From Liquidambar formosana (Eukaryota; Streptophyta; Magnoliopsida; Saxifragales; Altingiaceae), in contig CM077826.1 of assembly GCA_039720395.1 (NCBI GenBank), positions 29,632,810 through 29,696,809 of the forward strand: DNA of 64,000 bases, written 5' to 3'. Under the pieces are notes generated by a model. The model worked only from the letters and a program-made list of their open reading frames with translations, was not told the DNA's origin and searched no databases. Positions 33,960 to 45,812 of this stretch are shown in pieces. The translations under genes were made by a program, and so were the position numbers. Numbering within the stretch: position 1 is the stretch's first letter; every line of letters begins with the position of its first letter.

Positions 33960-35640
33960 TAGCTAATCCACCATGTATCTCATACCATATCCTATCGGTG
34001 GTGATCCAGTACACTTGGGTCATAGCTTTAGTGAAGGGGTCTTCTAACATTCTCTATTGAATTAAATCTTATATATGTATGTATCATCTTTTCCAATGAT
34101 CTCTCTAATCACTTGGAATTGCCGCTTAAAGCTTGGATTTTCGATGAGATTATGGATCCTTGTCTTGAGTAATAGCCCCATTGTTGCACAAAAACAATAG
34201 TAAGGACTTCTCAATGTCAGGAACCACTTTTAGTTCAGCAATGAACTTACTAATCCAAACTTGCAGCAATGCGCTCTAATTTATAGCTCCACCATTTAAG
34301 GTGAAAATATATATATACCTCGATGTTGATCTCCTATCATCATCGTCAGATTAAAAATCTGAGTCCGTTTTACTAACTATTTCAAGTTTCTTTCTCCATA
34401 GGCAAGGCATAGGTCCTTTTGTTCTTCTCAAGAAGTTAAGGATAGCCTTGACTGCTTCCTAGTGTTCCTTATCTGGGTCTGCCTAATATCTACTCGTAAC
34501 ATTTACAGCAAAATTGATATCTGGTCTTGTAGTTATAGACAACTTGATTCCATGTCTGACATGAATTAGACCTTCTTTTGGAATCATGCACTTTGAACCC
34601 TTTCAAAATCTTGTCTATGTACTTCAATTGGGAGAGACTTAGCATCCTTTAAAATCTATCTCTATAGACCTCTATTCCCAGAATATAGGATGCTTCCTCC
34701 AAATCTTTTATGGAGAAACTCTGTAAAAAACCAATTTTTCACTTTTGACAACATCTCTACATTATTCCTAATAAGTAGAATGTCATCCACTTATAGGACC
34801 ATAAATGTGATCGCACTCCCACTAACCCTTTGTACAATCATGATACAATAATGGGTTCTGTCTCAGCAGGGACAGGGGTTGCATCAATGTCAGTTTGTGT
34901 CTCATTAGACAACTCTTTGAGTTCCATTTTCCTATTCTTGCCTCTTTCTTGAATAAATTCTTTTTCAAGAAAGATTGCAAACTTACAAAGAAAACACCTT
35001 TTGTTCATCAGGATAATATACTTAGTATCCTAAACTTTCTTTAGGATAATCCACAAACCTACATTTAAATTATCTTGATTCCAATTTGGCTGCATTATAT
35101 GTCTCTACATATCATTGTGCAACCCCATACCTTAACATTCTTAAGGCTTGGTGCTTCCCTTTACATATCTCATATGGGTTCTAAGGGACAGCCCTTGTTT
35201 GAACTCTGTTTCACAGGTACGTGGCAGTTTCTAGGGTATATCCTAAAAAATTATTAGGTTGGTGTAACTTATCATGGACCAGACTATACCCAATAAGGTC
35301 AACTTCCTCCTTTCTGACACACCATCAAGTTGTGGTGTTTTAGGAGGTGTCCATAAAGAATGCTTGTTTGAACAAGATGATCTAAAAATTAACTGGTTAA
35401 ATATTCGCCTCTTCGATCTAATCGAAGAGCTTTTATACTTTTACCGATTTGTTTCTCTACTTCATATCTGAATTCCTTGAACCTTTTAAATATTTCAGAC
35501 TTGTACTTCATTAAGTATACACACCCAAACCTAGAATGAATCATCAGTAAAGGTTGTAAATTAAGAGAAACGTCTACATATATCACTATGTATTAGTCCC
35601 CATCTCTTGTTCTCTTGGGTTTAATAGCATTCTATTTAGA
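33960..35640 (-). pseudogene. Copia C pol relic (integrase, RT fragment, RNase H fragment)
   Basis: On the minus strand: an integrase fragment (35586-35389) containing KYKSEIFKRFKEFRYEVEKQ and LDRRGEYL, then NGV/DGVSERR (about 35330-35310), where the catalytic glutamate is kept. Next is a connector (35200-34850). RT picks up only at the VSGSA segment (34830-34810), followed by a VDD-like region and a KDLGEASY-like region with stops. RNase H is shortened at about 34260, where the block holding its glutamate is missing. The RT and RNase H deletions match those of B and D. Non-functional. Confidence 0.7.
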
Positions 35641-35709
35641 ACTATCATGCTCTATGCAACTAACATTTAGTTTAGAGCATGATCCATACCTTCCGAAGGT
35701 TGGTTCTTT

Positions 35710-36539
35710 AGAGTATCCAGATACTCCCAGCAGTTACGTTTCTATGCCCATCCTTGCCATAGTGAAAACAGGTTCCTTTGGCCTTGTCGGTATTACCTTT
35801 TTTGATGCCTCCCTTCGGCTTTAAGTTTTTCTGCTTCTTCCCTTGGGTACTCTTACCCTTGCCTTTTCCCTTGCCCTTGCGCTTAGGTTTGGCTTTGGAA
35901 GTAGAAGCTCCATCAAATGCGAGCAAAGAACTTTTCCCTTTCTTCATCTTATCCTCAGTCATCTTGAGCAAATTGTGTAGCCTAGGGAGAGTGGGCTCAA
36001 GCATGTTCATATGAAAATTCATAATGAACGGCCCAAATGAATCAGGAAGGGACTGCAGAATAATGTCTAAACACATATCAGCTTTAATGATCACATCAAG
36101 CTTCTCAAGCTGCTCGATATGGTTGATCATCTTCAAGGTGTGATCAGTCACGGATGAACCCTTGTTCATCCTTGCCTTGAATAGATCCTTGACAATATTA
36201 TATTTAGCGGTCCTACTTTGCTCCCCATACAACTCTTGTAAGTGGAGAAAGATGTCAGGAGTGCTACTCATGGACTCATGTTGCTTCTGAAGCTCAGGGT
36301 TTATGGATACCATCATATAGCATCTTACCTTTAGGTCGTTGTCTATGCGCTTCTGATAAGCGTGTTTCTCCTCCTGAGTTGCAGCCTCGATAGTAGCTTT
36401 AGGAAGTGGGCCATCAAGTGTGTAGGTAATCTTTGTGGAATTTAAAACTATTTTCAAATTCCTTAGCCAATCAAAATAATTTGGTCCAGTTAAACAGTTG
36501 GTTTCCAAAATTTTTGGATAACAGGTTGAGGTGAGCCAT
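35710..36539 (-). pseudogene. Copia C gag (UBN2-type, nearly intact)
   Basis: Minus strand. The ancestral ATG is at 36537-36539 by comparison with D; a 1-nt frameshift in an A/T run near 36505 separates it from the long open frame (266 codons, 36508-35708). Visible features are NCLTGPNYFDWLRNLKIVL at the start of the capsid-like UBN2 region, helices through LQELYGEQSRTAKY, a strongly basic lysine/glycine-rich linker (about residues 205-240), and a zinc-knuckle remnant CFHYGKDGH in which the second cysteine is tyrosine and the rest is frame-shifted. Gag would form virus-like particles and bind element RNA in the cytoplasm; without a working knuckle packaging is doubtful. It is the best-preserved ORF of the window. 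Confidence 0.85.
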
Positions 36540-39500
36540 TTCTATGAACTACATATATAAAATTAAAATAGAGAATTATATTTCATTTTTAATCCATAAT
36601 GATCGGGTCTTTAATCATATGGTACCTCCCACTATTTTACTAAATTCTATACACCCTCTAATGGAATTCGGGAATCTCATTCCTAATGGGGATTGGGGTC
36701 CCACTGTGACCTAGAAGGATCACATTATAGTTTCTTGACTTCTAACCCACAATAAGAAGACAACTCCTTGTCTATTGTTTCATAAGCAAGTTCCAATCAT
36801 TTTGCCTCTAGGGTACATACTCCTCACATTATAGTTTCTTGGAATACTTGCCTAGTTAAGTTAAACCCATCATTCACACAGGTATGTTTCACCAAATATA
36901 TACCTCACATTATAGTTTCTTGGTATATACCAGTTTAGGCATCCCATGATATCTTATATGTGATAGTTTCAAGTAATGTCTTTAACATGGGTAGCTCCTA
37001 CATGTATGCAGCTAGGTACCTACATTAAGGGACGTTAGATGATCCTATAATGATGGAAGGCAATGAAGAATCCATTCCCTATGATTTCTTCATTTTCAAC
37101 TTAATATTAAAAGAGAAGGGTTTTAAGGGTCTCATCAAATTAACTAATTTAACATACATCTCATGCATATAAATAAAATATAACAACATTATTTCTAAAA
37201 TCCACTTATCGATATTAGTCCCTCTAAGGTGACATATAACGATCTTTGGATTTGGAGCTATCACTATTAATCTCATTAAAAGCTCTCATATGATGATTAT
37301 GGACTTTAAGAAGATTCAATCCAAGCCAATGAATTGAATCTAAGGTCTAAGGTGGGTGTAGGTGATTGTAAAACATTCATTCAAAACATAGCATGCTCTC
37401 TTGAAAGTCTTCTCCAAGCTTTCAAGTCCTTCAATCTCCTCCATAGGCTTGATGGTCTCCACCATAGGGTTGGTGGGCTCCACCGTGCTCCTTTGGGTCC
37501 ACCATACTCCTTAGTGCGCTCTCAATTACATAATATTTATACAATTTAAAGAAAGGGATACATAAAGGGAATGTGGGGTACATCAGAGAATGATAGAGAG
37601 AAAGAAGAAGGTGGCATGCAAACCCCAAATAAATAATACATCACCAAAATTAATAACTCTTAAAAAATTAATACAACCCATTCATAAGACGGCTAATCAA
37701 AATTGGTTTAAAGGGTATAGTCCATAATTATCATCCATCCATAACCATATAATCACATTGCATAATAAAAGAAATAACTGTAAGCAATAAAGCATATGGG
37801 CATTTATGGTAACTCTATTGATTGGTATTCATTAATCTTATTAATGTGTCATAATCTCATTAGGATATGCATAATTTTCAGAATTAATTAAGTCTTAACA
37901 TTTAAGAAATTTAATTTCAATTAATCAAATCAATTGAAACATTAAAGTCCCCTAATTAAACTCTAATATCAAATATTAGGGTCTCTTTAATTAAACAAAA
38001 CAATTTCATTTAATTAAAAATTTCCAGATTTTAATTTAATCCTAAATTGTGTTTTAAACCATTTAAAACAATATAAAATTAATCACCATTAATTAAATAA
38101 TCAATTTCGGAATTAAATAAAATCAATATATTAATTAATTAGTGCATTAGGGTTTCTTAAAACCCTAAACCCTAAGTGCATTAACTCTAAACGCTAAACG
38201 TAACCCTAATGCATTAAACGCCTTATGTTGGTCAATGAATAACCAATCATTTAAACCCTAGGTTTGTATGGTATTAATGATTAGGGTTAGGGTTTAATTA
38301 ATGCCACCTAGGATATTAATTACACCTAATTAATATGTACTAATTAGGGTTTCTAAAACCCTAAACCTTGAACCTATTAAATGCCAATGATTAATCACTA
38401 AACCTTTAATGATCTTGATTAGTCATTAATGAATAATCATTTAACCCTAGGTTAGACACATTAATTACTAGGTTTAGTTATTAATTAATGAATTAATAGA
38501 ATTAGGGTTTAATTAATACGAATTAGGGTTTCCTAAACCCTAAACCCTAGACATCATTAATGCATTTATTAATAACCATGATTGGTCATTTAATGACCAA
38601 TCATTAATCTCTTTAATTAAGGTAATTAATAGCCAATTAGGGTTTCAATTAATGCAATTAATTAGATTAGGGTTTTGTCATTAATGGGAATTAGGGTTTC
38701 CTAAGAAACCCTAATGCTGCCGCCCCAATTAATGAACTGCCATGGCTTGGCTAGGGGGCTGCTACGGCTAGGCTAGGGGGCTGCCAAGGCTAGGCAAGGC
38801 TGCCATGGCTACCATCATGCATGGGGACTCAAGCTATGGTGTGGGCCAAGCCCATGGACACGTGTGGAGTGGCCAATAGGGAAGATGTTCAAAAAAAATT
38901 AGGGTTTCAAGAACCCAGTACTGGTGCCACCATGGAAGGACCTCCAAGGTCACAATTGTTTCTAAAACTCAATCAATTCGACTCCACCATCAAAACCAGC
39001 TTTTGCATCATGTCCCTACATGAATTACTAAGCTAATTGAAGTGGTTTGGATGATCAAATCATCCCCAATTGTTCTAAACAATTCAAGAACAGTGGGCTG
39101 TCCAGAATTTGACAGCATATTGTCCATAATCACAAATTGATTTAAAACCTAGCAAGATGATTAATTCAGGCTACCAAATTATTTTTTCTAGTATCCTACA
39201 TGTCTTAGGAAACTAATGCAAGTGGTTTCATGCAATTTGGAATTCCCTAGCTCATGTTATGAACAAAACTCCATTGATGACTTTCTGCAGAAAAACAGCC
39301 TGCTGTGTTCTTCCAAGAAATCAAACTTTTTGATTCTTTATACATCAAGACTCTTATGAAACTTAAAGAAAATCATACATACATTATGTATAATGTATAA
39401 AGAATTTACATCAATTTTATAGAGGTTTCTGTTCAAAACACTAGCAAGAACCCTAGGGTTCTAAAACCCAGATTCGAACATGGTGGTTTTCTCCTTCTTC

Positions 39501-39850
39501 CTTCTGTTCTAGAATCTTAATCCAATTATGATGCATCTGAATGCTTGGGAACCCTTTCCTACCATGTCTAGAACATAACCCAAGTGGTGGCAACCATTGC
39601 CATGCCTTTGATCTCCATCAAAAACTCACAATTGTGGTTATTGTATCATTCCCGAGCAAAACTGTCTTTCCTGACAGCCTGTAGTAAAAAATTCATAACA
39701 TTCACTACAAAACTCGGATTGATGAACCGTTTATTGGGTTGTAAAGCTGATTCGAAGAGCTTTCTAACCATGTATGGTTCGAAAATTTTGGAGAAGAACT
39801 CCGATTTCGGCATGCAAAATAAGATGACGGTTTTTCATGGCTACCTGACA
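36540..39850 (-). other. Copia C leader
   Basis: No gene. Four hairpin motifs lie next to gag (36711-36746, 36807-36855, 36894-36932, 36948-36980). 37430-37510 has TGGTGGACCC-like repeats. 38130-38720 has AGGGTTT-rich DNA with inverted repeats (perfect 13-bp arms at 38579-38605). 38740-38816 has tandem GC-rich GGCTAGG/GGCTGCC units. The single ATAAC site (38477-38481, antisense) is the empty site for the gypsy insertion in D. Confidence 0.7.
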
Positions 39851-41291
39851 GTCTGCACTAAACTCCTAAAACATTCCTAGTTGAAGGTTCACTATAATGG
39901 ACAGTAATAAACCATAGGACTAGCACTTGTTAGGTTGACTCTATAGGAGGATAGCTAGTCTCAAGCTATTTGTGTAGAGACACTACAACCAACAAGTGGG
40001 TGCCTATTATAACAATAGGTACACTGAATGTGACCAAAGATATGAGATAAACTGAATAGAGTTTTAATCTGCCTGTCAATTAGTTTCTCATTGTTATAGT
40101 GGCACAAGTAATCCTTAGACCTGGGACACCATAGTTGTCTTATGCATGTAGCTTTAGAAGTTTGATAACGCTAAGTGCAGATCCTTTTAGAGGTCTGCAA
40201 AGGTGTTCATTGGCCCTATTCCTATGTGTGTGAAGGCATGTGAGTGATTAACAAGGAATCCATCACTCTCAGGAAAGAGAGAGAGAATATTTCATATATC
40301 ATTCAGTGATATAACTCGTTAAATCCATAGACCCACGGTAGAATGAATATAGAAAAGATTTTCCATAAGTTCATTATTGCGTTGATATTCATGATTAAGT
40401 ATAAAGTAATTGAACTAAGGACTTGATAGACTTCCATGTCCCATCAGTTCAATTGGAGACATTGTGTTGATGGAAGGTTGTAATTGTAACCTATAAACTA
40501 TAACAAAAGGGTTCTATGTAAGATAACAATTCACCTCATTAAGGAAAACACCATGAGCCATATGCTAGGTGTTACTCATGGTTAGTAGAAGCCCTTATTG
40601 ATATAAGTGAGTTATAATCAATTAGGGAATTGGAAGGAGTTCCAATTAGACCCTTAATGGAAAGAGTTCCATTGTGCACACATTGTGCTATTCCTACTAC
40701 TTGATGATGTGAACCCAATGGGTCACACATTGATCATGCTAAGAGAACTTTAAAGTTTATGAGAGAAAGGGTATAAGTGAATAAAAGAATAGTTCTTAAG
40801 GGGCAAGGTTGTATAAGATACAAACTAGAGGGGTTATTGTGTAATTTAGAGAAATTATACAAAACCAATTAGGAATTGGAGTCCCCCTCATGGCCGGCCC
40901 TAATGGAGGCTATATATAGCCTCTTATGATGTGTGACATCATGACACTTAGAGACTCCCAAGTGCTGGCTGAAATTCACTAAAGGTTCTCTCTCTCTCTC
41001 TTCTTTTCTCCACTTCTAACAAAAACATGGAAGAAAGAAGAAAGGACTTGAAACTCTAGCTAGGTGTGGATACCGTTGGAGGCAATACACTTGGACTGCT
41101 TGTTCTCTGCTGTCCAGAATCAAAGCTTGGAGCAAAAGAGGAAGACCAATCAAACTGTAAGTAATTCCACCCTCTTCCAGTTAGGGTTTTGTTTTGTATT
41201 AATGTATAGTTAGATTCATAGGCTGTGGAATCGTAAGAAAAAATTTTATATTCCGCACTTTGATTTTTTCCTTCTACTTCGATTCCCAACA
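39851..41291 (+). repeat. Copia D 5' LTR, distal part
   Basis: It continues the LTR begun at 32030-32253. It contains the 18-bp TATA palindrome GAGGCTATATATAGCCTC (40906-40923) and ATGATGT-GTG-ACATCAT (40926-40942), and ends CCCAACA at 41291. Confidence 0.9.
40906..40923 (+). promoter_or_regulatory. Palindromic TATA box, copia D 5' LTR
   Basis: GAGGCTATATATAGCCTC is a perfect palindrome. A second inverted repeat, at 40926-40942, lies about where transcription should start. Confidence 0.7.
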
Positions 41292-41305
41292 GTGGTATCA
41301 GAGCC
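41292..41305 (+). promoter_or_regulatory. Primer-binding site of copia D (initiator tRNA-Met)
   Basis: The LTR end CCCAACA is followed by GTGGTATCAGAGCC, the canonical initiator-tRNA-Met complement of plant copia elements. Confidence 0.95.
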
Positions 41306-42774
41306 ATAATTATGCTTAATACAAACTGCATATGGGCTGTTTTATGGTAAATTGATTGGTTTAATGAACTAGGGTTCATGTTCTTGCATAGCATGGTGTT
41401 CTCTCTCATGGCCGAACCAAGGGTTATTAAACCCTAGGTTATTTTCTCTTCTACTCCTCTTCTAAAATTGTTTGAGCTTCTAGTTATTCAAGAGTTGAAT
41501 AGGATTTAGTTTGGAGAAGAAGAAGGAGGAAACTAGCTAGGGTTTCCTAGTAGTGGCCGAACCTGGGGTTTCAAACCCTAGGTTGTTTTTCTTCTCTTTG
41601 TTCTTCTTATTCTTTATATATAATTAATTATTCAAACCCTAGGTTGTTTTTCTTCTCTTTGTTCTTCTTATTCTTCATATATAATTAATTTGTTAATTAC
41701 ATATGATAATATGTACTGTACATATCAAATTAAAAGTGTATGAGATGCATGCGATTTAATTTGAGAATAAGAAGAAGCAAGAAGATGAACATCACCATGG
41801 CCGAACCTAGGGTTGAAGAACCCTAGGGTTCTTGCTACTGTTTTGTTTAGAAACTTTTGTAAAATTGATGTAAAATCATTATAGGATCATGATACATAAT
41901 GTATATATATCTTATGCTTTAATTATCAAAAGAGTTTTGATGGAAAAAGAATCAAAAGGTTTGATTTCTTGAAAAACACAGCAGGCTATTTTTCTGCAAA
42001 AAAGTCATCAATGGAGTTTTGTTCATAACTTGAGCTAGGGAACTCCAAATTGCATGAAACCAATTGCATTAGTTTCTTAAGACATGTAGGATACTAAGAA
42101 AAATAATTTGGTACCATAACTATGTCATATTGCTGGGTTTTAAAGCGATTACGAACTGTTACATTGTGCTGATTTTTCTGGGCAGATTCTTGTTAAAAGA
42201 ATTGTTTAGATCAATTGGGAATCATTTGATCATCCAATCCTATTCTATTAACTTAGTAATTCATGTAGGGACATGATACAAAAGCTGGATTGGATGGATG
42301 ATTCAATTTAATGGTGTTTAAATCGCATATGTGACCTTAGAGGTCCTCTTATGGTGGCGCCAGCAATGCGTTCTTGAAACCCTAATTGTGTTTGAACATA
42401 ACAGCCACAAAGGCCACCCCACACGTGTCCTAGGGCTAGGCCCAGACCCCAGCTCAAGTCCCCATGGCTGGCCACGGCCTCCCATAGCCTAGCCAAGCCA
42501 TGGCAGCCCCATGGTAGTGGCGGCAGTCCTAGGGTTTTCTTTGGAAACCCTAATTTCCATTAATGATGTAACCCTAATTCATTTATAGCATTAATTAAAA
42601 CCCTAATTAGACTATTAATTACCTTAATTAAAGAGTTAATGATTGGTCATTAAATGACCAATCATAGTTATTAATAATTAGGTCATAATTAAGTGCATCA
42701 ATAATGTCTAGGGTATAGGGTTTAGGAAACCCTAATTTACATTAATTAAACCCTAATTTACACTAATTAATAAC

Positions 42775-44269
42775 TGTGCGGGGTAAAATCTGTTCCTCGA
42801 GACCTGATGTTAATGAAGGAGCTTGTCCCCGCGCTTCGACCTGCACTCACAAGCTTGGAAACAGGGTCAAAGGGTAGGCCAAAGTGGGTTTTGGCCAAGC
42901 CTTCTCCAAAGATTAAGTCAGAAGCCATTTATGGAGGAAGAAATAAGGAAGAAGACGAATTTTTCAGAGGGTTAGGGTACTGTAGCTTACCTTATTTGGT
43001 TGTATCGTATTCTTTTTATACTTACCTACACGAACTGACTATGTGAGGTCAGGTAACTGCCTTGGTTAGGTCAAATCTGACCATAGTTGGGCAAGGAACC
43101 ATGGTTTTCAGTAACTACTGTGTCAAGAATTATAGTTGTTGTAGCAGTCTTGGACTATAGTAGGATTTGGATTGTAGTGTGAGTCATGGGACAAATGTCC
43201 CGAGATAAGTATTAAGCCTCGAGCTGGGAGATCACGTGCGTTGCAACGGACCTGGTTGAATTGCCTTTGCCACGTGTTAATATTTCTGGTTTGAGCTCTC
43301 TAGCCCGAGCTGGATCCTCGGTTCAGAGATATTCCCACACAATTTGCTCCAATTATGACTTTCCCGAATTGGGACATGTCATAATTTTACAATTGCTGAA
43401 TGCCTTACCCTGTGCTCCTATGTTGTTTGGCTTTCTAGGGCTTAGTTGGCAGAGAACGGTTACGCCCTTCCGTATTTCAAGGCGCTGACGTCACGTGTAT
43501 TGGGGCTATCTCATCTGCCGTATATGGCATTTAATGCTCCAACAGCATTATGTCTTTAGGAAAAAGCTAATCACTGTTTACTTTACCTTTTGCCTTCTCT
43601 TTCTCTACTTTCTTTGTTCCTTGCTCTCTCTGCTCTTTGCATTCTGCCTCCACCAAAACGCACTGTGCAGACCATCCATCTAGTCAGAATCCACTGTTAG
43701 AACCGTCTATTTGCTGGAGAAGATCTGTCTTGAGCCTGCTCATCGTCTTGAAACTTATTCTGCCGACGTTGTTCTTCGTTGGGAGGTTGTTCTTGCGTTA
43801 TTCATGTCTTTAGAAGCAGTTCTTTGGAGGTTCTCAACATCGTGCTGCCATACCTTTTCGACTTTTCCGATCGTCTGTTGATATTTTCAACAGTATAACT
43901 CTTTCTTTGCTCTTATTTTTCGATCTGTATGGCGTTATTTTCTCTGCCTGGGACTGTTGGTATTATTCTTGGGGTTTGTTTTGTGATTCTAGGGTTTTCC
44001 TTTGGTTTTTGGGGCGAATCGCCAAGATTCCAATTTTCCTGCCTTTTAGGGTTTGAAAACCCCACTTCGGGGTAAAATTAAGAGGGCGACCCTTAGTGTC
44101 CTCTTGTTGACTTTTTCTAACACCAAGCTGAGTGACCCCCGAGTTGACACTTAGAATAATTTTTGAGTTTGTCAAGGCAGGGCTAACATACCTGTCAGGA
44201 CTTTGCTCTGGAGGCTCAAGTTGGGGCGTGTGAGGAGAGATAGTTGTTCTTGGATTTAACTTTCCCCTT
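42775..44269 (+). repeat. Gypsy 5' LTR and leader
   Basis: Starts TGTGCGGGGTAAAATC. It is richer in GC than the surrounding copia DNA. The segment GGTAAAATTAAGAGGGCGAC (44072-44091) resembles the GGTGGCGACTCC region near the ends of the other gypsy LTRs, so the LTR end probably lies near or after 44100. I cannot place the LTR end or primer-binding site with confidence. The leader ends at a splice-acceptor-like CGCTTGGCAG directly before the ORF. Confidence 0.55.
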
Positions 44270-44281
44270 TCGCGCTTGGCA

Positions 44282-44530
44282 GATGTCGTCTTTTTTCGAT
44301 ATTAAGGACAATCCTGCGAGGATAGCGGAATTTAAGGCCTTGTATGGCTTTGAAGATGGGAAATTCAGTTTTCGGTTTGTTGAGCCTGGAGAGGACATTT
44401 ATAGATCAGATACTCAGGGTGGCATCCCTGTTCCCATTGCTGTATTCATGGAAGGCGGAGTTCGTGTCCCTTCTCCTGACCTTCTTAACGACTTCCTTCT
44501 CTACTATAGCATTGGTGTTAGAAAAAGTCA
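44282..44530 (+). pseudogene. Extra ORF of gypsy element, Transposase_28-like N-terminal part
   Basis: From ATG at 44282 the frame reads MSSFFDIKDNPARIAEFKAL, then GGIPVPIAVFMEGGVRVPSP and DLLNDFLLYYSIG. The pattern of a hydrophobic patch, then GxRxPxPxxxxxxLxYY, resembles the Transposase_28 / putative gypsy-type transposon domain found in extra ORFs of plant Tat elements; its molecular role is not established. At about 44513 the frame runs into an inverted copy of the leader (GVRKSQQEET) and then leaves the element's normal order, so the ORF is truncated after about 80 codons. The acceptor-like CAG just before the ATG fits expression from a spliced RNA. An upstream in-frame ATG at 44244 exists but precedes the acceptor. 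Confidence 0.6.
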
Positions 44531-44548
44531 ACAAGAGGAGACTAAGGG

Positions 44549-45339
44549 TATGGGCCCGCGGATGGGACTCTACCAACGGATAACCCCGTCATCCCTGCAA
44601 CTATGATCTTATTCGTTGCCTCTGCTTGGCCATTGCATTGTGGGTAGCTCGGGTTTGAATACCACCACTGGATCCCTTGTTCTGCGCTGAATTCCCTAGT
44701 TCTTTTACTGTCGAACTGAGTGCCATTATCTAACACGAATGCTCTTGGGACCCTGAAGCGTGTAATAATATTTTCCCAAAGGAATTTGATAATGTCTGAA
44801 TCCTTAATTGATGCAAGTGCAATGGCCTCCACCCATTTGGTGAAGTAGTCAGTTGCAATAAACAAGTATTTCCTGTTCGCTGAGGCGGTGGGTAATGAAC
44901 CAACAAGATCTAATCTCCACTACACAAAGGGCCACGGGCTAGATATGGGGTATAGCTCTTGAGTTGGCTGATGTATCTTGTCAGCAAACATTTGACATTT
45001 CAGACATTTCCTCACATATCTGATAGCATATTTTTGCATATATGGCCACCAATATCCTTGGGAATTCGCCCTATGGGCTAATGATCTTCCTCCTGTGTGA
45101 CCCCCATATGACCCCTCATAGAATTCAGTCAAAAGGTCTAGCACCTGGTCTGGATGTACACACTTCAAGTATGGCCCTATATAAGATCTTTTGTAGAGAC
45201 TGCCCGAAGGAGATAACCAAAATCTAGCTGCCTTAGCTCGAACTCGGTGACCCTGGTTCTTGCCCTCGGGTAGTTCATCTCTTTGCAAATAAGCAATTAT
45301 CTCATCCATCCAGCTCAGTGATGAAGCCTGAATGTCCAA
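44549..45339 (-). pseudogene. Gypsy integrase (zinc-binding and catalytic core), C-terminal part lost
   Basis: Minus strand. 45339-44940 carries the HHCC zinc-binding region (HTGGRSLAHRA, then CLKCQMFAD). A TGA at about 44936 interrupts it just after SPWPFV. The catalytic core follows in the same frame: FIATDYFTKWVEA with the first aspartate (about 44860), LDNGTQF with the second (about 44730), NGQAEATNK with the glutamate (about 44625). All three catalytic residues are present. Sequence similarity ends soon after NK, and the DNA ends at the inverted-repeat junction at 44549. The C-terminal domain is missing. It would insert element cDNA into the genome; here it is inactive. Confidence 0.9.
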
Positions 45340-45369
45340 GATGACATCTTCTGTCCCGATACTGGGTTC

Positions 45370-45690
45370 TTAAAGGACCTCGACGCTTATGGTTCGAGGA
45401 GTATCCGTTTCCAATACTGCAGCCAAAGCAGCCAACCCATCTGCATGTCTATTCTGATCCCTCACGAAACGCCTAAACTTGATACTTGTGAAATCTGTAG
45501 CCAATTCCCAGACCTTGTGCATGTACGCAATCATTCTCTCGTCTTTGGCTTCATATTCTTTGTTCAGCTGATTAACCACGAGTCTGGAGTCACTGTCTAC
45601 CAACAATTCTCTTACTCCCACTACTCGGGCTACCCCAAGTCCAACCACAACTGCCTCATACTCAGCTTCATTCTTTGAGGCTGGGAACAT
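45370..45690 (-). pseudogene. Second (archaeal-type) RNase H of Tat/Ogre gypsy element
   Basis: A 106-codon minus-strand frame contains NEAEYEAVVVGL, LLVDSDSRLVVNQ and DQNRHADGLAALA, the E, D and HAD motifs of the RNase H domain that sits between the ordinary RNase H and integrase in Tat-lineage elements. The first catalytic strand lies upstream, in the interrupted stretch toward 45810. It would help remove the RNA template during reverse transcription. It is the main evidence for placing this element in the Tat/Ogre group. Confidence 0.88.
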
Positions 45691-45812
45691 AAGCCTTATC
45701 GCTTGCTAGATGATCTCTCCCTTGGGGTCTGTGAGCACAATTCCCAGACCTGCTCCTTTTTCGTTCGATGCCCTATCCACTTTGAGCTCCCATTTCTTCT
45801 TTTTTTCACTGT

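Larger units (their letters stand above)
32254..39850 (-). mobile_element. Copia element C, 5'-truncated, inside the 5' LTR of D
   Basis: Minus strand: 3' LTR (32254-33942, 1689 bp), polypurine tract (33943-33958), pol (33960-35640), gag (35710-36539), leader (36540-39850). The 5' LTR and primer-binding site are absent. At the right end D's LTR resumes with CTGCACTAAAC. D's 3' LTR shows the intact site (near 51980), which confirms C as an insertion. No clean target duplication is visible (ATCTC left, AGTC right), as expected if C integrated by a non-standard route or lost its end later. Confidence 0.88.

Noticed and set aside
35778..36014. Plus-strand frame rich in Pro, Leu and Phe
   Set aside because: Shadow of the basic linker of copia C gag on the other strand.
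38130..38720. AGGGTTT/AACCCTAA motifs resembling plant telomere repeats (also 7920-8100 and 46890-47200)
   Set aside because: The units are not in tandem and are separated by other sequence. They belong to the copia leader and occur in all copies, so this is not an interstitial telomere.
44244..44606. 120-codon frame read as a complete gene
   Set aside because: Only about the first 80 codons after 44282 look like an element ORF; the rest is inverted leader and junction sequence.
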